Source: Strigamia acuminata
Lineage: Eukaryota > Arthropoda > Chilopoda > Geophilomorpha > Linotaeniidae
NCBI GenBank assembly: GCA_949358305.1
Contig: OX442322.1
Coordinates: 5,580,001-5,644,000, forward strand
DNA length: 64,000 bases
Reading direction: 5' to 3'
The position numbers were made by a program, and so were the translations under genes. The notes under the pieces are model-generated. The model ran no database searches. It was given only the letters and a program-made list of their open reading frames with translations, and was not told the origin of the DNA. This document shows, piece by piece, positions 23,333-32,807 of the stretch; the stretch's first letter is position 1; every line of letters starts with the position of its first letter.

Positions 23333-23531
23333 ATGGGGAAAGGAAAAGAACTGACATGTGACGAAAAGATTCGAATTTTGCAACTCCGTAACGATGGGAT
23401 GAAACTCAAAAACATTGCCGCTATTGTTAATCGATCTTCATCTAGCATTTCCAATTGCTTAAATCAAATAAAAGAAAACACTGGAGTAATTACTGGTGCT
23501 AAAAAACGAATAGGCAGACCCCTGATGACTG
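23333..23531 (+). pseudogene. Tc1-like transposase N-terminal part (left arm)
   Basis: The ATG at 23333 (MGKGKELTCDEKIRI) opens a paired-like helix-turn-helix region (NDGMKLKNIAAIVNRSSSSI) with a GRP-type linker (KKRIGRPLM). At about 23532 the sequence flips into antisense C-terminal sequence, so the frame ends as nonsense at 23584. An inverted copy lies on the minus strand at about 24294-24090. Confidence 0.8.
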
Positions 23532-23891
23532 TCAAACACTTTGAAAAAACTTATGGCAGGGAGCATTATCCTGCTGATAAATGAAATTATCATCAGGATG
23601 TAGTGTTTCAATGCGTGGAATGAGAAATTGATCCATTATTTCAATGTAAATATCAGAATTAACACGCCCAGTAACAATGCACAGCTCACCGACACCACGA
23701 GAAGACATGCACCCCCAAATCATGACTTGTCGGAAATTTCACAGAGGATTTCGTACAGCCAGGTTTGAATTGTTCACCACGACGACATATTACACGTACA
23801 CCCTGGTCACCAAAATTAAGTCAGAACATTGATTCATCGCTCCATATGACATTATTCCATTGTTTGTCACTCCAATTCAAATGTTCACGGT
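23532..23891 (-). pseudogene. Tc1-like transposase catalytic part (spacer plus left arm)
   Basis: On the minus strand the spacer encodes a first catalytic aspartate region (VIWSDESMF followed by a stop), then a frame change near 23725, then WGCMSSRGVGELCIV and a second catalytic region (FIYQQDNAPCHKF). This is a Tc1 DDE domain with stop and frameshift. The plus strand of the right arm (23897-24085) carries the inverted duplicate of the C-terminal half. No intact transposase exists here. Confidence 0.8.
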
Positions 23892-26800
23892 TCATGATTT
23901 GGGGGTGCATGTCTTCTCGTGGTGTCGGTGAGCTGTGCATTGTTACTGGGCATGTTAATTCTGATATTTACATTGAAATAATGGATCAATTTCTCATTCC
24001 AAGCATTGAAACACTACATCCTGATGATAATTTCATTTATCAGCAGGATAATGCTTCCTGCCATAAGTTTTTTCAAAGCGTTTGACAGTCATCAGGGGTC
24101 TGCCTATTCGTTTTTTAGCACCAGTAATTACTCCAGTGTTTTCTTTTATTCGATTTAAGCAATTGGAAATGCTAGATGAAGATCGATTAACAATAGCGGC
24201 AATGTTTTTGAGTTTCATCCCATCGTTACGGAGTTGCAAAATTCAAATCTTTTCGTCACATGTCAGTTCTTATCTTTTCCCCATGTTCGTGTGATTAAAA
24301 CTTTAGCAGCTAATAAAATCCATCAAAAACATGTTTGCTTATATATCAGCACTTAAGTGTAACGTTATTGGCACGAATGTGACGTAATTTGCACGAATTT
24401 AACGTTTTCGGAACGAATTTTCTAAACTTATGAAACGAGTGTTAATTTTAAACCTAGTCGCGAAAAAAAAAATAAAGCTTCTCACAGATTAATTTTTAGA
24501 TAAATTTCTTCCTTTTAAACCATTTTATAACACTGTATAAAAATCTGGGTGCTAACTTCTCTCAACTCTAGGTTTTGCGGTCATAAAGTTTGATCTCAGC
24601 AATTTTTAATTTTTTTTCTAAACTTATGAAAAGGAGTCATACATAAAAGGCAATTGTCATTTGAATCAAATAAATTATTACATTTATATGGGGCTTAAAA
24701 ATAAATACAACAATTGCCCAAGCTTTAAGATCAAAATAAACAAAAACTTTCTTTAATCATATCAACAGCAAATTAAATTATTTTCACACTGCACATAAGA
24801 TATGACAATTAGACATAACAATGGTTATTTTTCACATTGTTTATGCACGACATTTCAACTAATGGATAACTCTTTATTTACAAAATGCTAACAGATTGCT
24901 GGTCGAAGGACAAAGGCAAAGAGATGTCGACAGAAAGTGCAAATGCACGAACACGAGGAGGCGGAACGAAACCATTTGAGAAATGGCGAGGCGGAAAGAA
25001 GCCGACAGAACACAGCGCACGTTGCGAAGCGACTACTACGAGCAAACCACGTGAATATTCATTTGGTGCGTGGGTGAAGCCGAGAAGTCGAATGGACGAG
25101 CAAGCGAATGCAGTGACGACGCAAGAAGAAGAAGAGAAGGAAGAGTGGCTAATTGATTCGGGCGCGACAAGCCACATGGTGTCAAGCAAAGAAGTTTTTT
25201 GCAAATTTGAGCCATATCCGCAAAATGAGGGATTAGCTAGCGGTGAAGTCGAAGCGGGATCACCAGGGCGAGGACAATTGGTCATAAAAGAGCACGAAAT
25301 GGAAAACAGATTGCGACTAAATAACGTTTTATACGTTCCGACGTTGCAGACGAATTTATTATCAGTTCCTAAAATTGTGGACGCCGGACTGGAAGTCAGA
25401 TTTACAAAGGAATGCGCAAGCGTACTGGACGCTGCTGGAAATAAGGTGATGACGTCACAGCGAGTGGAAAACAAGTTTTTGCTGTCAGCGACATATTGCG
25501 AGGGGTCGAGGGGAGAAATTGCGTGTGCAACTGGAGCACTGACACGTACGATTTGGCACCGTAGATAAGGGCACCCAAACCCCAGAAGCATGGACGAAAT
25601 GGACAGACAAGGACTGGTCAGAGGTATGACATGGGATGGCAAGTCACAGGACGAGCAATGCACTGAATGCATAAAAGCGAAAATGTCTAAAGTTTTACGA
25701 AAGACGGTACCATTTCAACAATCTCAGCAAGTATTGGAATTACTGCATATGGACTTGATGAGACCAATGCCAACAAATTCATTGGGTGGAGCGAGATTTA
25801 TTCTCACAGTAGTGGACGACTACAGTCGTATGATTTTTGTGAAGTTGCTGGAACAGAAGGGTCAAGCGGCGGAAGCCATAAAAGCGACAAGACACGAATT
25901 GCAAAAGGGAGAAAAAGTCAAACGCATTAGAACAGATAATGGCGGAGAATTTTTAAACGAGAATTTGGCACAATTTTACGGTCAAAAAGGGATTCGTCAC
26001 GAATTGACCACACCTTGGACGCCAATGTCTAATAGGGTAGCCGAACGGACGAACCGGACCATCACAGAAGCGATGAGAGCCTTGATGCTGGACTCAAACT
26101 TGGCATTACCATTTTGGGGCGAAGCAATGTTAACGGCGGCTTACCTGCGGAACAGATGCAGATCGAGTGTACATGGGAAAACACCGTATGAAATATGGAT
26201 GGGACGACCACCAGATGTTTCTTATTTGCGACGATTTGGATGTGTGGCCCATGTGCTGGAACCAAAGTTTAGACAGACGAAATTGAGCGCGAAGACGAAA
26301 GAAGGTTTTTTAGTCAGATACTCAGCGACGCACAAGGCATATCGGATTTTTATGCAAAAAACTGGACGGATTACGGAGTCACGGGACGTGGCATTTGACG
26401 AGACACGACTGGGCAATTTGGACGTACCCGAGGAAACCAAAACCGACGAATTGGTGGAATTAGATGTCCATTACGACACGCCGGTTCTTCCGATCGGAGT
26501 ACCTGCACCAGTTGAACACGTACAACCCGAGTTGCAACCAGAACCAGAACCAGAACCGGATCAGGAACCGGAACAAGAACAGGAACAAGAGCCAGTACGG
26601 GTGCCGGCGCAGGTTCCCGCTCGGAGGGGAGGAAGGAGACCTGGCGCAACCAAAAATGTTTTGGCTGTTGAAAAACAAGCGAGAATAGAAGCGACTGAAG
26701 CGGGCTTATTGCAACGAGGCGTACGACGTTCGGGGAGGTTGAGAGAGCAAGCAAACATGGCTGACGTTTTAATAACGCCAACTACGCAAAAGGAAGCGAT

Positions 26801-28420
26801 GAAATTACCTCAAGCGGACAAATGGACGGAAGCAATGCAAGATGAGATTAATTCCATGCATCAGCACGAAGTCTGGAAAATGGAGAAAAGACCAAATGAT
26901 GTAAAACCGGTGAAGTCTAAATGGGTATTTAGAATTAAAGAAAATCCGGATGAGAGTCTTAATCGATACAAAGCACGTTTAGTGGCTGTTGGTTGTAGCC
27001 AAAAGCCTGGGACCGATTACGACCAGACATTTTCACCAGTGGTGCGAATTGAATCACTGAGGATCTTACTGGACTTAGCAGCAAAGGAGGATCTTTTGTT
27101 GGATTTGCACGACGTGAAAACAGCATACTTACATGGCAAATTAAAGGAGAGGATTTTTATGGAGCAACCGGAAGGATTTGAAGAAGCGGGAATCGAATTT
27201 GTTTGTAGACTTTTAAGAAGTATTTACGGGCTAAAGCAAGCAGGACGTTGTTGGAACGAGAGACTACATGAAGTTCTGACAGCTTGCGGATTCAAAAGAA
27301 TGGCAGATGATCCGTGTCTTTACCAATACAGAAGCGACGATGGAGCAATGTACGTAGCAGTTTACGTAGACAATCTTGTGACGGCAAGTTCAAACGCCAA
27401 AGTTCGAGATGAAAAGATCAAAGACTTGAACAAATTTGTGGAATTAGTGTCAATGGGCAAACTTACTTACGTTTTGGGTTTGGAAGTCAGTCAAAAAGAT
27501 GGAGAGATTTATCTATTTCAACGAAAATACGCAGAGAAAATCTTGAGACGTTTCGGACTGTGTTTCGGACTGGACAAATGCAATCCAGTTGCTACACCAA
27601 TGGAATTGGGACTCAAGTTGGAGGAGTTTGAAGACAGCGAACCAGTTGACCAGAAACTGTATCAGGAAGTTATTGGCAGTATTATGTACTTGGCAACCAG
27701 TACCAGGCCAGACCTGAGCTTTGCGGTGAGCTCACTTTCCCGATTTAACAAGGACCTAAATGAAATGCACATGGCGGCAGCAAAGCGAGTACTAAGGTAC
27801 ATTCGAGGGACGCTAGATTACAAACTGAAGTACACGAAAGGGGAGTACCATCTACACTCATACACTGACGCGAGCTGGAACTCGACGCAGAACGCACGAT
27901 CATTCACGGGATATGTTGTGAAGAATGGAGAGTCATTGATAAGTTGGCGATGCAAGAAGCAGGGCAATTGTGCGGAGTCATCTTGCGAGAGTGAACTGGA
28001 TGCGGTGGCGGACGCAGTCAAAGAGTTGAGTTGGGTGAAGGGGATCTTTACGGATTTGCGAGCACCGATTGGCGAGGAGATGACACTCTACAATGACAAC
28101 GAGGCAGCAGTCCAGATGCTGCAGGATGGTGTGCAGAGAGTCCGGACAAAATATCTTAACCGAAAATACCATCTAATTAAGTCAAAAGTCGAGGTGGACA
28201 AGGTCAAGGTGGTCCACGTACCAGGAGTAGAGATGTGGGCTGATGTTTTAACGAAACCACTCAGCAAGCCAAACATTGATAAATGTTTAAGAGGGATGAA
28301 CATTCTCTGAAGACAAGACAGAAGATAGTTTATGATGTTAACATTAGTTTGTTTAAGTTTGATGAAAAATTCGTTTTTATTTTGTGAATTTATTGTTAGT
28401 GTTAAAATTCAAGGGGAGAT

Positions 28421-28605
28421 TGTGAATGAATTTAAACACTGAAATGAGTAATTGCGCGATTGTTTGGTTAAAGAGCAAAGTCTTTAATTGTTTGCGTGTT
28501 GTTGTCCTTGACAACATTCGTTGTACACAAATGGCTGATTAAATGAGCAACATTTCTTTCTTTTCAACGTTCAAATGATTGTGATTATTTCCGGTTGTAC
28601 CAACA
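28421..28605 (+). repeat. Cop3 3' LTR
   Basis: 185 bp, same ends as the 5' LTR, directly after the AAGGGGAGA polypurine tract (28411-28419) and followed by the GGCTT target duplication. Confidence 0.95.
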
Positions 28606-28779
28606 GGCTTTAGCATCTCAAGGCTCTGACCAGAAACGTGGAGTTTCTTACAGGGCTCGGACACTTCGGTGGCGGAATATGTTGACGTACCTTACGTCAT
28701 ATACTCTAAAATGTGTTCCAATATTATATTCTGTTTATATCTGTTGATATTTCTTCTATTGATTATCATTATTCGATAT

Positions 28780-29255
28780 TGTTACGCGGTTGGCGAGCAC
28801 ACTGTAAACCAGTTGTCGCCACCACGTTTCCGAATTTATTTGATCTGAAATAACTCATTAAAATCCCAGTAGAGTTCGCCCTAAGCGAATGAGGTAATCA
28901 GTTTACCTATCAATCATTAATAGAACAGCCCAAACCTATTTAAGTCTGAGTTTGGCTTAGAGATGACACAGAGCTTGTCAGGCAGTTATTGCCGTGGCAT
29001 CTCAAGGTTTTGATTTGATTGTTTTCAGTGTTATTCATGCTCATGGTCTTAGCTAGTTTTAAGTTAGTCTTAAGTTGATTATCATTTGAAATTGCTTAAT
29101 GTTTTATAACTGAATAAATATATTTTATATAATTTAAACATAATCAATGAGTCCTTCTTATTTACACCCCAAGTCATTAAGTAAATGCAATTAGAAACCC
29201 CAGTTCTTTCTAAGTTATTTACGTGGTTGAACAGTGGTGTTTTAGCCACGTAACA
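28780..29255 (+). repeat. NLTR1 5' LTR
   Basis: 476 bp with TGTTACG/CGTAACA inverted ends. Followed after three bases by TGGTGGAGATTGCGG (29259), a possible primer site whose tRNA I cannot name. Confidence 0.9.
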
Positions 29256-29931
29256 AAGTGGTGGAGATTGCGGTTCTTTCTGTTTGAAACCCATTAATTG
29301 GCTAAAAGTAGTGAAAAGTAGTAAAAAGTAAAGTGAAATTGGCCAGTCATTTGCTAAAAACCAGATGATCCAGTTAAAATCCGTACAAAATTGCATTAAA
29401 AGTAATAAAAATCTCTTATAAAAATTGAAACCAATGCATAGTAATTTGCATAAGTAATAAGAAAGAGAGGTAACTCATGTCATGTTTGATTTGTATTTTT
29501 TTTTTTACAGATTAGCTGATTGAATATCAAGTAGAGTAAAGTTAAAGACTATTTTTCAACAGTTAACACCAATTAAATCTAAATTAATAGGACCCGCATC
29601 AAAAGGAACTATATCCAAGATGGCGGATCCAACAACAGTTTTGACTGATCTTCTCAAGGGTATTTTGAGCGCCATCTATTGGCGAAATAATCGTCCTAAA
29701 CTAGCAAAGTGTGTGACAATGTAACCGTCACAAGTTGTTTTTATTATTTTGTCAATGATGTGAGCCCAGGTGTACTGGAGCGAGCAGAGACATCATTTTT
29801 CTTTTATTATATGAATTTAATATTATTTTTTTTTCCCATTTGATTTTGTTATTGTTTTCATTTTCATTCACATTGAATGTAGTGCATTATTTCTTTAAAC
29901 CATTTAGTTTTGTATAGAAAATTGGAAAACT
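29256..29931 (+). other. NLTR1 internal region, 5' part, with a short gag-like start
   Basis: Mostly non-coding. The ATG at 29620 opens a 34-codon ORF (MADPTTVLTDLLKGIL) that looks like the first residues of a gag and stops at 29724; nothing gag-like follows. This suggests NLTR1 is a deletion derivative that kept the leader and the gag start. The ORF overlaps a CTCF-like GCGCCATCTATTGG core (about 29669-29686). Confidence 0.5.
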
Positions 29932-31678
29932 TGTGATGATTACAAATCAGTATTTATCAATGTTCACAATAGATGGCGCTGTTTAACAAACGCGCGCAAT
30001 TCAAACTTGATGAAACTAAAAAGCGTAATAAATTATTACTTGGACACGGTGATTAAAATAGAACTATTTTATTCAATATGAATTAAGTATTAATTACTTG
30101 ATGGTGTTGATTCTATCGAATCAATATCCACATTACTTACCTGTCAAAAGGAACCAATCGGACCTTTCCGGACCCCAACTGGGCCCATCTGGACATAGTC
30201 ATATATTAGGTCCGGACTAGTGACCCACGAATCCACCGATTCGTACGCTGATTGGCTGTCGCCAATCTAGTAGTTCTACAGAACTATATAAGCTTCAGTT
30301 TTTCTCACTTCCAGTGCCTGGCTTGATAACTGAACTTGTATATTGTCTGTAGTTGAATTGTTATCGTTTGATTTCATTATTCTCTATCGACACATCAGGC
30401 CACCTCAGCTCTCCACAGTTAGTATTCATTACTATTTTGTTATTGCTGTTGTAGGGCTATTTCGGGAAGGCTAACTCCGGTAATAGACATGCATCCGCAT
30501 GAAATGGCCCCGTAACGTTAGCCAGCTGTTCTACGGGACAGTAGGACTTCGTACGGTGGCTTAATATAACGGTCGTATACAGTACGACCTTGCTAAATGA
30601 AAGTAGGTCCCTCAGCTAACTGGCCACAGTCCGCTGCAGGATGGTTGTTGTAAACAGCCCACGCAGGTTCCCGTCTTTCTACGATTGGTCCTTCCGCTCG
30701 TTAAAAGTCGGTAAAGGCCTAATGCACAGGTAACACGCCGGGTTGGTAGCCCGTGAGTAATATCTTCAGATGTTGCGATAAATAACTACCTGGATAATGG
30801 TAATCCAACGGCAGTGGCCAAATAATATTTTACCCGGTGCTCGATCATTGGATCCCGCCATCGTAAGGCATGCTGGCGGATGGAGGAGTCAAATCCTCCC
30901 GCGATGGTTCTCTCGACCGTCGTGACGGTCCCCGCCCCATCGTACCCTCCGGGTTAGTAACCCGTGAACAGGAGTTGAACAACACTGTGTTAAATAAATT
31001 ACTCGGGCATTGGTAATCCTGTATTGGCAATATCTTTTTATACCGGTAAGTCCATAGAAATGTTTACATGGTGGTTGGTACCACCGATAGCGAGTTAAAG
31101 CACACAATTAAATACTCGGCGCCTGATCACGAGATCTTGTCGTCGTAAGGCATGCTGGCGGATGGAGTCTCAACAACTCCCGCGACGTTCTTTCAATTGT
31201 CGTGACGGTCCCCGCCCAATTAATATTTATACAACAATTCATTTGTCGTATTCCACTAATTACTTTACTTTTATTCATTTGGAACATGGAATATTCTGCT
31301 GAATATTCCTACTTATGCGAAGGACTCTTCGCGTTATTAGATACTCGATGCTGCGGACCAAATACGTCTCCGTAGCGATATTTGTGACGATGCCGCAAGT
31401 CAGCCGTATCCCTCTGGCTTCGCCCGGATCCTCAACCAGTTGATGCCGCCCGTTTACACGCGTCAAGAACCCATATTTTGTTGTTAATATTTAGTAATAA
31501 ATATGTCATGTCACACTAAAACTGTAAGTTATTTCTACTTGATTACATATTCATGTTTGTGAAGGCTTCCGTAGCTTATCTCGGTTAGGTTGTTGCTAAA
31601 CTTAGCAACGTCTTGTATAAACCGAATTATCTATCTCAAAAAGGACTAATAAATTAGCCCAAAAGTAGAATCGTCACA
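29932..31678 (+). repeat. Gyp2 5' LTR
   Basis: 1747 bp, TGTGATGATTACAAATC to AGAATCGTCACA. A TATA-type box (CTATATAAGC near 30292) is followed by a pyrimidine-rich initiator-like stretch. An AATAGATGGCGC core lies at about 29968-29979. Small minus-strand ORFs in both LTRs are repeat shadows. Confidence 0.97.
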
Positions 31679-31680
31679 AG

Positions 31681-31698
31681 TGGAGGTTCTACCGAGAT
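31681..31698 (+). promoter_or_regulatory. Gyp2 primer-binding site (tRNA-Gln type)
   Basis: TGGAGGTTCTACCGAGAT two bases after the LTR. It agrees with the complement of the animal tRNA-Gln 3' end, as I recall it, at 17 of 18 bases. Confidence 0.75.
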
Positions 31699-32807
31699 AG
31701 GCTGCCAAATTTTAAATAAAATTTGAAGTTTTGCATGTCTATGATGAATTCGAGTAGTGTAACGTTTATGGTGATTTTTTGTGTGTAAAATAAATTTCGT
31801 TTGAGATTTATAAGTGTTTAATATATTTTATTCTGTTGTAGAACTTCTTGCAAGATAATAAGTGTCACTCACTTTATTCTGTTTTCTCCGCAGTGGAAAT
31901 TATTTGTTTTAACAAAATAATAATTTCTACCGCGTGGTCAGGCCTAAAGGCCCAGCCCGAGAACGGAAAAATCTTGCCCGAACTTGTTGAAGTTGGTTAT
32001 GCCCGGGTACCGTCATTTTGTCATCGACAATCGGACAAAACCACGCGGTCGGGCCTAATTTTGAAAAGTTGACTTTTGTTGGAATTCTTAAAGAATTCTA
32101 TCAATTTAACAGTTGTTTTAATTTTAGAAATATTTTTCACATGTATTTTGCTTGAGACTTCAAGTTAAACCTAAATTTATTTGCCTAAATAAATTAGAAA
32201 GAAAATTGACGCTTTTCGAAGGAATTAAAATTTATATTTTATTTCAAAGTTGGTTTACCTTATTTTACAGACTTGATCTACATTAAAATGTTGGTTAAAA
32301 ATCGTGATCTCAAGCCATTGAAATCGAATTATACGAATGGAATACCATTCGAATTTTAGCGAAGAAGAATTCTTGCTGTTGTGTTGCCTAGCAACCCGTG
32401 TTGTGCAGAAAAACTGTCGATTCAAACGAATCGGCGCGTCTTTTGAAATTACGAGTTTTAAAAAAAACTTTAAAAAATTCCATAAAGGTGATCATTCATT
32501 TATTAATAAATGCGGTGATATTTTAAAATATTTTGAAAAGTATCCATTTTGTTTGGTGACTACGTCATAACACTGGAATCTGTCAAGATTACGGTTCCAC
32601 GAACTTGATGATTTCCACCAATCTCGGACGAGATTGGACTCTCGCGAGACTAGCGTTGATATTTGACCAATCAGAGAGGTGTATCGAAGTACCCTTACTT
32701 CCTTTCGAACTAGTGTGACCACTGCTTCGTTTGCGATCCTCCTGAACGTTTGCAACTTCATCGTTATCTCTCAGACTTAGGAAATTTTCTTAGTTTTAAG
32801 TTTAGTT
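31699..32807 (+). other. Gyp2 leader
   Basis: About 1.1 kb before gag. Two related blocks, CCGCGTGGTCAGGCCTAA (31932) and CCACGCGGTCGGGCCTAA (32041), flank a GC-richer region and could pair in part. No convincing gene; short ORFs are not supported. Confidence 0.5.

Larger units (their letters stand above)
22983..24643. mobile_element. Fold-back Tc1/mariner-like element with arms of about 740 bp
   Basis: Left arm 22983-23725 and right arm 23892-24643 are nearly perfect inverted copies, separated by a 166-bp spacer. The ends read TATACGACTCC and its near inverse, flanked by TA (22981-22982 and 24644-24645), the Tc1 target. Each arm carries both the N-terminal helix-turn-helix part and, in opposite orientation, a C-terminal part of the transposase, so the structure is a rearranged duplication rather than ordinary terminal repeats. 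Confidence 0.85.
22434..24893 (+). mobile_element. Solo LTR (family X) inserted in Cop3 gag, itself split by Tc1
   Basis: The insert begins TGATGATCACTGG and ends AATGCTAACA, giving TG/CA ends, and is flanked by GATTG on both sides (22429-22433 and 24894-24898), a 5-bp duplication. Removing the insert and one copy restores an uninterrupted Cop3 zinc-knuckle frame. Without the Tc1 element it is about 800 bp. It has no coding sequence of its own and no second LTR, so solo LTR is the best reading. I did not find the family elsewhere in the window. Confidence 0.75.
21715..28310 (+). pseudogene. gag-pol: Cop3 gag-pol polyprotein, disrupted
   Basis: The ATG at 21715 (MATVNSSSNTTTIERL) opens a copia gag domain. 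The reading frame continues with the same phase through two stops (TGA 22216-22218, TAA 25566-25568) and across the 2460-bp solo LTR insertion that splits the zinc knuckle after its last cysteine codon region (KCFNCHKKGHFARD). Downstream are protease (WLIDSGATSHMV), integrase (QCTECIKAK; HMDLMRPM, RTDNGGEF, VAERTNRT), reverse transcriptase and RNase H (SYTDASWN, YNDNEAAVQM, KYLNRKYHLIKSK), ending at 28310. The polymerase motif reads YVDN (27363-27374) where YVDD is required, so a catalytic aspartate is lost. The protein cannot be made whole from this copy. Confidence 0.93.
21404..28605 (+). mobile_element. Cop3: complete but decayed Ty1/copia element, 7202 bp
   Basis: Two 185-bp LTRs (21404-21588 and 28421-28605), primer site at 21591, one long gag-pol frame and polypurine tract AAGGGGAGA (28411-28419). 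The element is flanked by GGCTT (21399-21403 and 28606-28610). The LTRs differ at about 2 positions. It is inactivated by two in-frame stops, a solo LTR insertion (22434-24893) and an altered reverse transcriptase motif. Confidence 0.95.
19319..28679 (-). repeat. Gyp3-type LTR remnant (copy c), split into three pieces
   Basis: Pieces 19319-19638, 21376-21403 and 28606-28679 together align by eye, in inverted orientation, with the 3' two-thirds of the Gyp3 LTR (49788 back to about 49370). Landmarks are TGTCGCGTCCTAC at 19319, TCAAGATGGCGTCG near 19518, CCGTGCCTGTTGTCTAGGG at 21378 and GGCTCGGACACTTCGG near 28654. The interruptions are a Gyp1 solo LTR and Cop3, each with its own target duplication. 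The 5' end of the LTR is missing beyond 28679. Confidence 0.8.

Noticed and set aside
24878-25672. 264-codon minus-strand ORF opposite Cop3 protease
   Set aside because: Antisense to recognisable copia protease and integrase sequence, with no domain of its own.
30845-31107. Small minus-strand ORFs in the Gyp2 LTRs (repeated at 43455-43717)
   Set aside because: They occur only inside LTRs, overlap each other and have no domains. They are duplicated because the LTR is.
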